DNA of 64,000 nucleotides from Burkholderia cepacia (lineage in GTDB: Bacteria; Pseudomonadota; Gammaproteobacteria; Burkholderiales; Burkholderiaceae): the NCBI RefSeq assembly GCF_001039005.1, contig NZ_LDWR01000009.1, forward strand, positions 1 to 64,000. The letters are read 5' to 3'. This document shows, one piece after another, positions 26,962 through 35,745 of the stretch. The notes under the pieces are model-generated. The model worked only from the letters and a program-made list of their open reading frames with translations, was not told the DNA's origin and did not search any database. Made by a program: the position numbers and the translations under genes. Within the stretch, counting starts at the first letter, position 1; each line of letters starts with the position of its first letter.

Positions 26962-27861
26962 ATGACACTGAAACACCTCCCACCCACGTTCTGCTGGACC
27001 AAGATCGGTACCGAGTCCGGCGAGGAACTGCCGACCGTCGTGCTCCGCAAGGAATGGGAGCGCCGGCTCGGGGGCGGGCGTTTTCTGTGGGGCATCAACC
27101 AGCCGCTCGGCAGCAGCGCGCAAGTTGCCGCGCATCGCACGGGCTCGCTGCTCGCGCTGTTCTCGCCGGTCGCGTCGCGCCCGCGCGCGGGCGAGCGCAA
27201 GGACGCGCTGTTGTGGAATGCATGGGTCGATGCGAACGGGCAGGTGCGGCCGCTTCCGCCACACACGTTCATCGCGAGCCGCTCGACGCTGCCGTCGGGC
27301 CGGCGTCGCGAACAGCACTACGCGCTCGTGTGCGCGTCATCCACCGCGCTGACGGTCGGCACGCAACTGCGCGTGTATCCCGACCACCTGCGCAGCGTGA
27401 GCACGGGCAAGCCGCTGGGTGCCGCACAGGGCGCGGCCGTGGTCGATTGCGTCGGGCGGGCGAAGGAGCAGACGGGCAAGAGCTATCCGCTCGCGCTGTC
27501 GGTCGAGCTCGAAGCACCGTATTTCGTGCGGCTCGCGCAGCCGTGCGTGCTGAAGGCGCGCGATCTCGCCGAAGTGAACAAGGCGACGCGCGCGGGCGAT
27601 TTCGATCGTTTTGTCGAACTCGTCGCGCGGTTGCGCGGCCGTTCGCCGACGGACGCCGTGCGCGGCGTCACGCGGGATCTGTTCGACGTGCCGCCGCTCG
27701 AAACTGCGGCTGCGTATGTCGCACCCACGCACGTGGCGCGATTGCGCCATCGGCCGGCGGTCGAGCATCCGCGCGATCTCACGGGCGACCTGTTCGACCT
27801 GTCGCCGGGCGAGCCCACTGCGTTCGGCGGCCTTGCACACCCGCGCATCGGGCGCGCGTGA
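26962..27861 (+). CDS. unknown 299-residue protein with two DLFD repeats, divergent from the HTH gene
   Basis: The product has a conserved-looking N-terminus (TFCWTKIGTESGEELPTVVL, then GGRFLWGINQPLG) and no signal peptide or membrane segment. In the C-terminal third two similar segments occur, TRDLFDVPP (DLFD at 239-242) and TGDLFDLSP (276-279), each followed by an acidic residue and hydrophobics. I cannot place it in a family. Longer frames upstream exist, but the ATG at 26962 best fits the start of similarity to a compact soluble domain. With the divergent HTH gene it forms a self-contained pair next to AT-rich DNA. Confidence 0.7.
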   Translation: MTLKHLPPTFCWTKIGTESGEELPTVVLRKEWERRLGGGRFLWGINQPLGSSAQVAAHRTGSLLALFSPVASRPRAGERKDALLWNAWVDANGQVRPLPPHTFIASRSTLPSGRRREQHYALVCASSTALTVGTQLRVYPDHLRSVSTGKPLGAAQGAAVVDCVGRAKEQTGKSYPLALSVELEAPYFVRLAQPCVLKARDLAEVNKATRAGDFDRFVELVARLRGRSPTDAVRGVTRDLFDVPPLETAAAYVAPTHVARLRHRPAVEHPRDLTGDLFDLSPGEPTAFGGLAHPRIGRA

Positions 27862-28068
27862 CGGCAAGCGCGGAGAAGGTCGCGCAAGAATTTGTTGCAA
27901 TCTCGCCATAGCGGAGCGGCGAGTGCGGAGGGACAATCGGCACGAAGCGCGCTGCGCGGCGGCCGATGCATCGACAATCGATGCGCCGTGGTTCACGCCG
28001 CCGACATGCGTACCACGCACACCGAGCGTCGGCTTGCTTCACACTGCAACCCTGTAGGAGAAGTGTCG

Positions 28069-28299
28069 ATGTCGACCCACATCTGTTCGCAGGAAGCCCG
28101 GGCCGCGCAACGCTTCGTTGAAGCGACGCGCAACGTCGATCAGGCGTTTCGCGCGGTGCGCGGCGAAAGCGACGACGACGTCTCGTCGGCCGAATACGCA
28201 CGCGCGATGTCGCGTCTCGATCGCGCGCTCGACGAGCTGGCGCGTGCGCAGGAATGCTTCGATCGCGTGGTCGGCGCCGACGCGGCAAGCGGCAACTGA
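28069..28299 (+). CDS. small helical protein of unknown function, 76 residues
   Basis: An AGGAG ribosome site at 28056-28060 stands 8 bases before the ATG, which excludes longer in-frame versions. The product is highly charged and probably two amphipathic helices (ARAAQRFVEATRNVDQAFRA and YARAMSRLDRALDELARAQE), like a small coiled-coil protein. No signal peptide or membrane helix. I recognise no family. Confidence 0.65.
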   Translation: MSTHICSQEARAAQRFVEATRNVDQAFRAVRGESDDDVSSAEYARAMSRLDRALDELARAQECFDRVVGADAASGN

Positions 28300-28396
28300 T
28301 TCCGCCGCTGCCGTGTTTGCGCGCGTCGGGCGACGCGCGTTCATCTTCATGCCGGGCATGCGACCCGGCATGTCAGTCCTTCATCCCACCCGAACT

Positions 28397-29404
28397 TCAG
28401 ACCTTGCGGCCTTCGACCGGATAACCGGGATCGGTATAGCCGTGCGTCGACGCGTGCCCGGGCGGCACGAGCGAATCGACGAACCGTTCGTCGTCGGGGC
28501 CGAGTTCGAGCGTCAGCGCATCGATGTAGCTGTCCCAGTGCGCTTCGGTGCGCGGCCCCGCGATCGTCGAACTGACGATGCGATTCTTCATCACCCACGC
28601 GAGCGCGAACGCGACCGACGTCGTGCCGCGCGCGGCCGCATGCGCGGCGACCTGCTGCGCGATGTGCAACGATTCGGGCCGCCATTCCGTTTGCTGGATG
28701 CGCCGGTCGCCGCGGCCCGCGCGCGAATCGGCGGGCGGCTGCGCATCCACTGCGTATTTGCCGGTCAGCACGCCGCGCGCGAGCGGGCTGTACGGCACGA
28801 CGCCGATTCCGTAGTGCGCGGCGGCCGGGAGCTGTTCGACCTCGGCCGTGCGATCGACGAGGTTGTACAGCGGTTCGCTTGCGACAGGACGATCGATGCC
28901 GAGCTGGTCCGCGAGCCGCACGATCTCGGCAATGCGCCAACCCTTGAAGTTCGACAGCCCGAAGTAGCGCACCTTGCCTTGCCGGATCAGGTCGGCCACT
29001 GCACGCATGCCTTCGTCGAGCGGCGCGTCGGTCAGCGCGCGATGGAAATAGAGGATGTCGATGTAATCGGTACCGAGCCGCTTCAGGCTCGCGTCGACCG
29101 ATTCGAAGATCCATTTGCGCGACTGGCCTTGCCGGTTCGGCCCCGCGTCCGGTCCGGCCGGATAGCCGAACTTCGTCGCGACGACCCAGCTGTCGCGACG
29201 CGGCACGATCGCGCGGCCGACGACCGTTTCCGAACGACCGGCGTGATAGACGTCGGCCGTGTCGATGAAATTGACGCCCTGGTCGAACGCCTTGTCGATG
29301 ATGCGCGCCGACGTTGCTTCGTCGGTCTCGCCGCCGAACATCATTGCACCGAGACACAGCGGCGACACCTTCAGCGCACTGCGCCCGAGATAGCGGTAAT
29401 CCAT
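28397..29404 (-). CDS. aldo/keto reductase
   Basis: The 335-residue protein is an NADPH-dependent oxidoreductase of the aldo/keto reductase superfamily (TIM barrel). It begins MDYRYLGRSALKVSPLCLGAMMFGG and carries FIDTADVYHAGRSE with the catalytic Asp and Tyr, plus YIDILYFHR with the usual His. Members reduce aldehydes and ketones. It lies 45 bp downstream of a carboxymuconolactone decarboxylase-like gene on the same strand, with a LysR gene further upstream, so the three may respond together. The substrate is unknown. Confidence 0.88.
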   Translation of the reverse strand: MDYRYLGRSALKVSPLCLGAMMFGGETDEATSARIIDKAFDQGVNFIDTADVYHAGRSETVVGRAIVPRRDSWVVATKFGYPAGPDAGPNRQGQSRKWIFESVDASLKRLGTDYIDILYFHRALTDAPLDEGMRAVADLIRQGKVRYFGLSNFKGWRIAEIVRLADQLGIDRPVASEPLYNLVDRTAEVEQLPAAAHYGIGVVPYSPLARGVLTGKYAVDAQPPADSRAGRGDRRIQQTEWRPESLHIAQQVAAHAAARGTTSVAFALAWVMKNRIVSSTIAGPRTEAHWDSYIDALTLELGPDDERFVDSLVPPGHASTHGYTDPGYPVEGRKV

Positions 29405-29449
29405 GTGTGAGGCTCCATGCGGGCAGGTGCCCGGCGGTTGAATGACAGG

Positions 29450-29776
29450 TTATACGCCGGCTTCGTCGAAGACGCGTTGCGCGATCGGCAGCGCCGAACT
29501 CGCGGTCGGCCAGCCCGAGTAGAACGCGAGGTGCGTGATCGCTTCGATCAGCTCGTCGCGCGTGAGGCCGTTGTCGAGCGCCTTCTTCAGGTGGAACGGC
29601 AGCTCGTTCACACGATACAGCGACACGAGGCTCGCGACCGTGATCAGGCTGCGATCGCGCGGCGACAGGCCGGCGCGTTGCCACACGTCGCCGAACAGCA
29701 CGTTGTCGGTGTAGTCGGCGAGGGCGGGTGCGATGGCGCCGAACGCTTTGCGCGCGGCGGACGTCGGTTCGGACAT
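29450..29776 (-). CDS. carboxymuconolactone decarboxylase family protein
   Basis: This 108-residue all-helical protein matches the CMD/AhpD fold, with DVWQRAGLSPRDRSLITVASL followed by ITHLAFYSGWPTASSAL. It lacks the CxxC pair of AhpD peroxidases, so it is closer to the decarboxylase-like branch often found beside oxidoreductases. It is probably cotranscribed with the aldo/keto reductase gene 45 bp downstream. The reaction is not known. Confidence 0.85.
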   Translation of the reverse strand: MSEPTSAARKAFGAIAPALADYTDNVLFGDVWQRAGLSPRDRSLITVASLVSLYRVNELPFHLKKALDNGLTRDELIEAITHLAFYSGWPTASSALPIAQRVFDEAGV

Positions 29777-29897
29777 CGAGGGCTCCGGGGAACGTTGCGG
29801 ACATCGACGATGGTAGCCACCGAAACGCTTATCGATAAGCCCCGCTCGCGCGCATGCACTTATCGAACGGATTCATGAATCGCGGCGCGCCGGCGGC

Positions 29898-30791
29898 TCA
29901 TGCGCGGTAGCGCAGCGCGTCGACGATCACCGCGAGCGCACGCGACGATTGCCGCCGGCTTGCGTAGTACAGGTGATGGCCGGGAAACGTCGGGCACCAG
30001 TCGTCGAGCACGCTGTCGAGGCGGCCGGCGGCGACATGCGGCGCGGCGAGTTCGGCCGGCACGTACGCGAGCCCGTAGCCCGCAAGTGCCGCGTCGAGCA
30101 TTTCATACGTGCCGTTGAACGTGACCTGCCCGTCGACGCGTACCTGCAGCGTGTCGTCGCCGCGCGCCAGTTCCCACGCGTACAGCGCACCGTGCGTCGG
30201 CAGGCGCAGGTTGATGCAGTCGTGCGCGACGAGATCCCGCGGCGACGCGGGGCGCGCGCGCTCAGCGAAATACGCGGGCGCGCCGACGATCGCCATTTTC
30301 AGGTCGGGTGAAATGCGCACGGCGATCATGTCCTTCGCGACCTGGTCGCCGAGCCGCACGCCGATGTCGAAGCGCTCCGCGACGATGTCGGACAGCCCGT
30401 AGTCGGTCACGAACTCGACCTTCAGGTCGCGATAGTCGCGCAGCATCGGGGCGAGCTTCGGCCACAGCAGTGTGCGGATCGCGTAGTCGGTCGCGTTGAT
30501 GCGCACGGTGCCGGCCGGCTTGTCGCGCAGTTCCGCGAGCGTCGACAGCTCGGCCTCGATTTCGTCGAAGCGCGGCGCGAGGTTGCGCAGCAGGCGCTCG
30601 CCGGCTTCGGTCGGCGCGACGCTGCGCGTCGTGCGCGTGAGCAGCCGCACGCCGAGGCGCGTTTCGAGTGAACGGATCGTATGGCTGAGCGCGGATTGCG
30701 ACACGCCGAGCTGGGCGGCCGCACGCGTGAAGCTGCGCTCGCGCGCGACGGCGATGAAGGCGAGCAGGTCCGCAAAGGTGTCGCGCGGCAT
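29898..30791 (-). CDS. LysR-family transcriptional regulator
   Basis: The 297-residue regulator starts at the ATG at 30791 (MPRDTFADLLAFIAVARERS). It has the LysR helix-turn-helix (FTRAAAQLGVSQSALSHTIR) and a PBP2-like effector domain. It lies upstream of, and in the same direction as, the CMD and aldo/keto reductase genes; LysR genes in this setting commonly regulate the reductase, though here they are not divergent. The inducer is unknown. Confidence 0.88.
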   Translation of the reverse strand: MPRDTFADLLAFIAVARERSFTRAAAQLGVSQSALSHTIRSLETRLGVRLLTRTTRSVAPTEAGERLLRNLAPRFDEIEAELSTLAELRDKPAGTVRINATDYAIRTLLWPKLAPMLRDYRDLKVEFVTDYGLSDIVAERFDIGVRLGDQVAKDMIAVRISPDLKMAIVGAPAYFAERARPASPRDLVAHDCINLRLPTHGALYAWELARGDDTLQVRVDGQVTFNGTYEMLDAALAGYGLAYVPAELAAPHVAAGRLDSVLDDWCPTFPGHHLYYASRRQSSRALAVIVDALRYRA

Positions 30792-30867
30792 GGAGGAAGT
30801 CGGGTGGTCGATGCCAGCGCATCGTACCACCGGGGTCGCCGGGCCGCGAGGCGACGCGGTACGTGCG

Positions 30868-31746
30868 TCAGCCCGCGCGTGTCATGCCCGGTGCGGAGTT
30901 CGCCGGATGGTACGCGTAGCCGCGATGCTGGAACGATGCCGCGAAGAAGCGCATCTGGTAGCGAATCGCGTTCGCCCAGTAATCCCAGGTATGGCCGCCC
31001 GGCCGCTCCGCGTAGTCGTGCGGCACGCCGAGCGCGACGAGCCGTTCGTGCAGCGTGCGGTTCGAGCCGACGAACGCGTCGTCGCGGCCGCAATCGATCG
31101 TCAGGTCGAGATGCGCACGCACGAATGCACGCGCGTTTTCGACGATCACGTTGCGATTCCAGAACGACGGATGGCGGCCGGGGTCGCCGAACACGTGGTC
31201 GATGCCCGGCTCGTCCTCGCAGCAGCGCGGATCGACCGCGCCGCTGATGCTGCCGACCGCGCCGAACGTGTCGGGCCGGTCGAGCGCGATGCGCAGTGCG
31301 CCGAAACCGCCCATGCTGAGCCCGGTGATCGCGCGGGCGCGCTGTGTCGCGATCGTGCGGAAGTGCGTGTCGACGTAAGACACGACTTCGTCGCCGATGA
31401 AGGTTTCGTAGCGGCTGCCCGAATCGAACGGGCTGTCGATGTACCAGCTTTCGTGCCCGCCGTCGGGCATCACGAGAATCACGTGGTAGCGGTCGGCCAG
31501 CGCGGCGATATGCGTGTTCGACGTCCAGTCGGTATGGTCGCCGCCCGAGCCGTGCAGCAGATAGACGACCGGATAGCGTTCGCCGTCGCGGTTGCCGCGT
31601 GCGTAGTCGTCGGGCAGCACGACGGTCGCCTTGAGCGTCTCGCTCATCGCGGCGCTGGGAATCGCGACGACCCGCGCATGAAACGCGAACGCAGGGCTCG
31701 TGATGGCGAGCAGCAGAAGCAGCCAGAAGGCGCGTGCGAGGTGCAT
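30868..31746 (-). CDS. secreted esterase, esterase-D / S-formylglutathione hydrolase-like fold
   Basis: The 292-residue product is taken from the ATG at 31746 because AAGGATCG directly precedes it; an ATG four codons upstream is the alternative. It begins with a signal peptide (MHLARAFWLLLLLAITSPAFA). The alpha/beta-hydrolase domain shows VVYLLHGSGGDHTDW, the nucleophile elbow GLSMGGFGA, and a C-terminal GGHTWDYW with the catalytic His. It would hydrolyse esters in the periplasm or outside the cell. Substrate unknown. Confidence 0.85.
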   Translation of the reverse strand: MHLARAFWLLLLLAITSPAFAFHARVVAIPSAAMSETLKATVVLPDDYARGNRDGERYPVVYLLHGSGGDHTDWTSNTHIAALADRYHVILVMPDGGHESWYIDSPFDSGSRYETFIGDEVVSYVDTHFRTIATQRARAITGLSMGGFGALRIALDRPDTFGAVGSISGAVDPRCCEDEPGIDHVFGDPGRHPSFWNRNVIVENARAFVRAHLDLTIDCGRDDAFVGSNRTLHERLVALGVPHDYAERPGGHTWDYWANAIRYQMRFFAASFQHRGYAYHPANSAPGMTRAG

Positions 31747-31868
31747 CGATCCTTGCATGTGTCGACCCTGTCCGGCGGCCGGGCGCCGGGGAAACCCTGT
31801 TCGGACGACTCTAGCAACCGCGCCTTTCAACCATATTTCGACGAACCCTACGCATTGTCAGGCGCGCG

Positions 31869-32597
31869 TCAGCGCAGGCAGCGCTCGACCGCCGCGCGAA
31901 ACGCATCGGGCCGTTCGGCCGGCAGCAGGTGCCCGCAGCGCTCGATCGTGTCGGAGCCGGCGCAGCGCGCGAGCGCCCAGTCCGGCACGTGCCAGCCCGC
32001 GCGCGAGCGTTCGCCGGCGACCAGCCAGACCGGGTGGTGCTCGAACACCTGCGCGAGCGCCCGCAGGTAGTCGGGAACGCCCGTCGTCGCGACGACCGAG
32101 CGGCCCATCGCGCGCAGCGTCGATGCCGGCTGATGCGCGAGCCAGCGGCGTGCGTCGTCGAGCAAACGCGGCGACGGTTCGTCGATCGCGCCGCGCAGCC
32201 ACGCGAGCGGATCGGCACGCAGGCCGTCGAGCATCGCGTCGGCTTCGGCCGGCGTCATGCGGCCGACCGACGCCGACCAGAACGCGTCGTCGAGCGTGAA
32301 GTTGCCTTCGACGTTGACGATCCGCCGCACGCGCTCGGGGTGCGCATGCGCGAACAGCATCGCGATCGCGCCGCCGACCGAGTGACCGACGACATCGACC
32401 GGCTGCGCGCCGAAGTGCGTGTCCACGGTGTGCCGGACATGCTCGACCTGCGCGGCGAGCGTGATCGCATCGATCGGCGCCGCGCGATGCGCGCCATAAC
32501 CGAGCAGGTCGGGGGCGAGATGCGGGCCGTGCCATCCGTGCACGTCGAACGTGCCGATGAAGCCGTGAATGAAGACGACGGGAACGGGTTGGGTCAT
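31869..32597 (-). CDS. alpha/beta-fold hydrolase
   Basis: This 242-residue cytoplasmic hydrolase has the oxyanion block VVFIHGFIGTFDVHGW, the nucleophile motif VVGHSVGGAIAM and a C-terminal RCGHLLPAERPDAF with the catalytic His. Its ATG overlaps the stop of the DinB-like gene (ATGA at 32594-32597), so the two are translationally coupled. The partner suggests a shared detoxification or thiol-related role, but that is inference. Confidence 0.83.
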   Translation of the reverse strand: MTQPVPVVFIHGFIGTFDVHGWHGPHLAPDLLGYGAHRAAPIDAITLAAQVEHVRHTVDTHFGAQPVDVVGHSVGGAIAMLFAHAHPERVRRIVNVEGNFTLDDAFWSASVGRMTPAEADAMLDGLRADPLAWLRGAIDEPSPRLLDDARRWLAHQPASTLRAMGRSVVATTGVPDYLRALAQVFEHHPVWLVAGERSRAGWHVPDWALARCAGSDTIERCGHLLPAERPDAFRAAVERCLR

Positions 32598-33400
32598 GCG
32601 GCGGGCTCGGAAGGAAGGGGCGGCAAGTCGAGTTCGGCGAGCAGTTCGTCGAGTTCGAGCACGTGCGTGCGGTCGTGGTCGAGCAGTTCGCGCACGAGTT
32701 CGTCGAGCGACATGCGGCGGATGCCGTCGCGCAGCCCGCAGCGTTCGAGCTGCGGCGGCTGCAGCGTGGCGGCCGTCGCGCACAGTGTGGCGCGCCCCGT
32801 GCGGAAGGCCGCGACCGCGCGGTCCAGCGGCTGCGCGAGATAGTCGCGTTGCGCCGCGAGCGCGGTGCCGTCGACCGACGCGATCACGGGCAGCTCGGCC
32901 GTGCGTACGGCATCGATGCGTTCGGCGAACACCGCGTCGAGATCGCGCAGGTGGCACGCATGTTCGACGAGCGAGAAGCCGGTGCCGGCCGGGCGGCGCG
33001 TCCACAGCGCGGCCGGCACGTGCGCCGCATACGCGGCGAGCCGGCCTGGTAGGCGCGCGAGCGCGACGACGACGTTGTCGAATGGCAGCCGTTGCGGATA
33101 CGGGCTGAACACCGTGCCATAGCTGAACAGCGTGCCACTGAGCCGCCCGCGTGCCTGCACGAGCTCATGGCTGTGGCGGCGCATGACTTCCGCGACCATC
33201 GCGCCGCAGAACTGGCGGGCCGTCGTGTCGGCCTCGATTTCGGGGAATTTGCGCGCGATCTCGTGCTGGATCGCGCCGATCGCGGCGACGCCCACGCGCG
33301 ACAGCGCCGCGAACTCGAGATAACGCTCGGGTTGCGCGATCAGCGCCTCGAGCTGGGCGCCGAGCGCGGTGGTGCGGAAACGGTCGAAACGGGAATGCAT
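32594..33400 (-). CDS. DinB-superfamily protein with an extra N-terminal domain
   Basis: The C-terminal 140 residues form a DinB-like four-helix bundle with candidate metal ligands in VEHACHLRDLD (His147, His150) and LLDHDRTHVLEL (His242, His246). DinB-fold enzymes often use bacillithiol, mycothiol or glutathione-type thiols. The first 110 residues are an additional mostly helical region that I do not recognise, making the protein about 100 residues longer than typical family members. A perfect 16-bp inverted repeat begins 11 bases upstream of its start, suggesting tight control of this two-gene operon. Confidence 0.78.
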   Translation of the reverse strand: MHSRFDRFRTTALGAQLEALIAQPERYLEFAALSRVGVAAIGAIQHEIARKFPEIEADTTARQFCGAMVAEVMRRHSHELVQARGRLSGTLFSYGTVFSPYPQRLPFDNVVVALARLPGRLAAYAAHVPAALWTRRPAGTGFSLVEHACHLRDLDAVFAERIDAVRTAELPVIASVDGTALAAQRDYLAQPLDRAVAAFRTGRATLCATAATLQPPQLERCGLRDGIRRMSLDELVRELLDHDRTHVLELDELLAELDLPPLPSEPAA

Positions 33401-33410
33401 GACGAACAGG

Positions 33411-33453
33411 CCCTGTCGAGTAACGTGTCAAAACGATACGTTACTCGACAGGG
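33411..33453. promoter_or_regulatory. perfect 16-bp inverted repeat upstream of the DinB/hydrolase operon
   Basis: CCCTGTCGAGTAACGT (33411-33426) is repeated in perfect inverse at 33438-33453 around an 11-base spacer. On the minus strand a TTGACA lies at the spacer edge, so the repeat overlaps the probable promoter of the DinB gene starting at 33400. No T-tract follows, so it is more likely an operator than a terminator of the LysR gene upstream. Confidence 0.7.
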
Positions 33454-33490
33454 AGGCGTCAACCGGTCGGCGCGACGCGCCGACGCGATG

Positions 33491-34369
33491 CTAGCCGGCG
33501 AGCGCCGTGAGCAGCTGGTTCCGCACGATCGCGGTGGCCAGCGGCTGACGGCCGAATTCGTACCACCCGATGTGACGCCGCCACGTCGCGCCGGGAATCG
33601 GCTTCACGAACAGCAGCGGATCGTCGCTCCATGCGGCATGCCGCAGGCGCGGCACGATCGTGACGCCGATGTTCTGCCTCACGAGATCGGCGATCGCGGC
33701 GATCGAGTTCATTTCGAGCACCGGATTCACTTCGACGTGCAGGCGGCGCAGCAGGCTCGTGACGTGACGCCCGGTCGGCGAGGCGGCTTCGAAGCCGATG
33801 AACGGAAAGCGCTTGAGCAGCGACGCCACCGACGCATCGGCGGGCGCGATCGCCGGGTTGGCCAGCAGCACGAGCGGCTCGTCGTACAGGTATTCCCACG
33901 ATTCGGGCAGCGTGGTCGTGCGCGGCTCGCCGATCAGCACCGCCGCATCGATCTCGCCGGCCCGCACCTGGCGTTCCAGTTCCGGGCTGCCGCCGTGCGT
34001 GAGCCGCACGTTCAGGCCTGGATACTGCACCTTCAGCCGAATCACGTTGGCCGCGAGAAAACCCATCGACGACACCGTCGCGCCGATCGTGATCGAGCCT
34101 TCGATGCTGTGCTGCCCGCTGACGCCGCGCACCAGCGAGTCGTACGCGGCGACCACCGAGCGCGCCTGCTCGAGGATCGAACGGCCGGCGTCGTTCAACT
34201 GCACGCTCCGCCCGCTGCGGTCGAACAGTTGCCGCTGGCACACGCGTTCCAGCGTGCGCATCTGCGCGCCGACCGCCGCGTGCGTGAGCGCCATGCGGTC
34301 GGCCGCGGCGGCCATCGTGCCGTGTTTCTCGATGGCCAGAAACGTCCGCAGCATTCGAATCTCGCTCAT
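33491..34369 (-). CDS. LysR-family regulator of the divergent C45/hydrolase/MHS operon
   Basis: The 292-residue protein starts at the ATG at 34369, preceded by AGGAGAAGGGG. It has the LysR DNA-binding domain (GTMAAAADRMALTHAAVGAQMR) and an effector domain. It is divergent, across 183 bp of AT-rich DNA, from three genes for a C45 acyltransferase-like enzyme, a hydrolase and a transporter, and is the natural candidate for their control. The inducer is probably the substrate of that pathway, which is unknown. Confidence 0.88.
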   Translation of the reverse strand: MSEIRMLRTFLAIEKHGTMAAAADRMALTHAAVGAQMRTLERVCQRQLFDRSGRSVQLNDAGRSILEQARSVVAAYDSLVRGVSGQHSIEGSITIGATVSSMGFLAANVIRLKVQYPGLNVRLTHGGSPELERQVRAGEIDAAVLIGEPRTTTLPESWEYLYDEPLVLLANPAIAPADASVASLLKRFPFIGFEAASPTGRHVTSLLRRLHVEVNPVLEMNSIAAIADLVRQNIGVTIVPRLRHAAWSDDPLLFVKPIPGATWRRHIGWYEFGRQPLATAIVRNQLLTALAG

Positions 34370-34462
34370 CCCCTTCTCCTGAAAACAGCCCGGCAACGTG
34401 CGCGTGCGGCACGTCCCGCCGCTATGGCGATGCGCCGGATGATCGCACGATACTAAAAAAAA

Positions 34463-34481
34463 TCTTTCGTTTATGGAAAGA
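34463..34481. promoter_or_regulatory. LysR-type binding site between divergent genes
   Basis: TCTTTC and GAAAGA form a 6-bp inverted repeat around seven bases and contain a T-N11-A core, the usual LysR box. It is in the AT-rich centre of the divergent region between the LysR gene and the C45 operon. Confidence 0.5.
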
Positions 34482-34552
34482 AAATAACGCTTTTTATTTT
34501 GTTTATCGCGCCCGAGAATCGTTTCGTCCGATCCAGCGCAAGGAGTTTTCCG

Positions 34553-35692
34553 ATGTCGTCCATCCAGCCCTTTCCCTTCGTCAGCGTGTCCGGCAAGCCG
34601 TACGAGCGCGGCTTGCAGTACGGCCGCGCCGCGGCGGCGCGCGTGCGCCTGAGCGCATCGCGCTACGGGCAGACGCTGCACAATCTCGGCTACGGCGAGG
34701 CGGCGCAGGCGGCGTTCATCCGCTCGCTCGAACAGGCGATCGGCGCGTTCCAGCCGGCCTATCTCGACGAGATGCGCGGCATCGCCGCCGGGGCCGATGT
34801 GGCGTTCGACGACATCGTGCTCGTCAATGCGCGCACCGAAGTGCTTGCGAAAGCGCGCGCCGAACACGCGTTGCCGGCCGATGCCAACGCTGAGGACGAG
34901 GACGGCTGCACCGGCGTGCTCGTGCTCCCGTCGCGCTCGGCGACGGGCAAGCTGATCCACGCGCAGAACTGGGACTGGAAGGCCGACTGCATCGATACCG
35001 GCATCGTGCTGCGCGTGCACAACGACGACGGCCCCGACTTCCTGACGTTCGTCGAGGCGGGCGGGCTCGCGCGCAGCGGGCTGAACGCGAGCGGCGTGTC
35101 GATCACCGCGAACTACCTCGAATCGGATCGCGATTTCATGCATGCCGGCGTGCCGCTGTCGCTGCTGCGCCGGCGCGTGCTGGAGGAGCCCGTGTTCGCG
35201 AACGCGTTGCGCGTGATCGCGACGACGCCGAAGTCGTGCTCGAACAACATCATGCTCGGCATGGCCGACGGCTTCGGCATCGATTTCGAATGCGCGCCGG
35301 ACGAGGCGTTCCCGATCTATCCCGGCGACGACGACCTGATCGTCCACGCGAACCACTGGGTCAGCCCGATCGCGCGCACCAAGCTGCGCGACACGGGCTG
35401 CGAGAACTCGCCCGACAGCTATTACCGCGACTGGCGCGTGCGCCGGCTGCTCGACGCGCTGCCGAAGATCGATCGCAGCGCGGTCAAGGCGGCGCTGTTC
35501 GACGACTTCGGCGCGCCGTACTCGGTGTGCCGGCCGCCGCGCCCGGGCACGCGCCACACGCTGTCGGCGACGGTCGCGATGATCGTCATGCAGCCGGGCG
35601 ACGGCGAAATGGACGTCGCGCCGATGCCCGCGCTCAACCGCGAGTTCACGCGTTACAGCCTGACGCGCGAGCCGTTGCGCGAAGCCGCCTGA
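34553..35692 (+). CDS. C45-family N-terminal-nucleophile hydrolase (penicillin acyltransferase-like)
   Basis: The 379-residue protein belongs to the acyl-CoA:6-aminopenicillanate acyltransferase-like Ntn hydrolases. The family undergoes self-cleavage before a conserved cysteine; here the site is DEDGCTGV with Cys119 as the new N-terminal nucleophile, followed by HAQNWDW. The start at 34553 has AGGAG upstream. Bacterial members hydrolyse or form amide bonds of small acylated amines, including beta-lactam-like and beta-alanyl compounds. It opens an operon with a hydrolase and a transporter; the substrate is unknown. Confidence 0.85.
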   Translation: MSSIQPFPFVSVSGKPYERGLQYGRAAAARVRLSASRYGQTLHNLGYGEAAQAAFIRSLEQAIGAFQPAYLDEMRGIAAGADVAFDDIVLVNARTEVLAKARAEHALPADANAEDEDGCTGVLVLPSRSATGKLIHAQNWDWKADCIDTGIVLRVHNDDGPDFLTFVEAGGLARSGLNASGVSITANYLESDRDFMHAGVPLSLLRRRVLEEPVFANALRVIATTPKSCSNNIMLGMADGFGIDFECAPDEAFPIYPGDDDLIVHANHWVSPIARTKLRDTGCENSPDSYYRDWRVRRLLDALPKIDRSAVKAALFDDFGAPYSVCRPPRPGTRHTLSATVAMIVMQPGDGEMDVAPMPALNREFTRYSLTREPLREAA

Positions 35693-35745
35693 ACGGCAGC
35701 CGCCACGCCTGCGCGACACAAGATACTCATCCAGGAGCGAGACAG

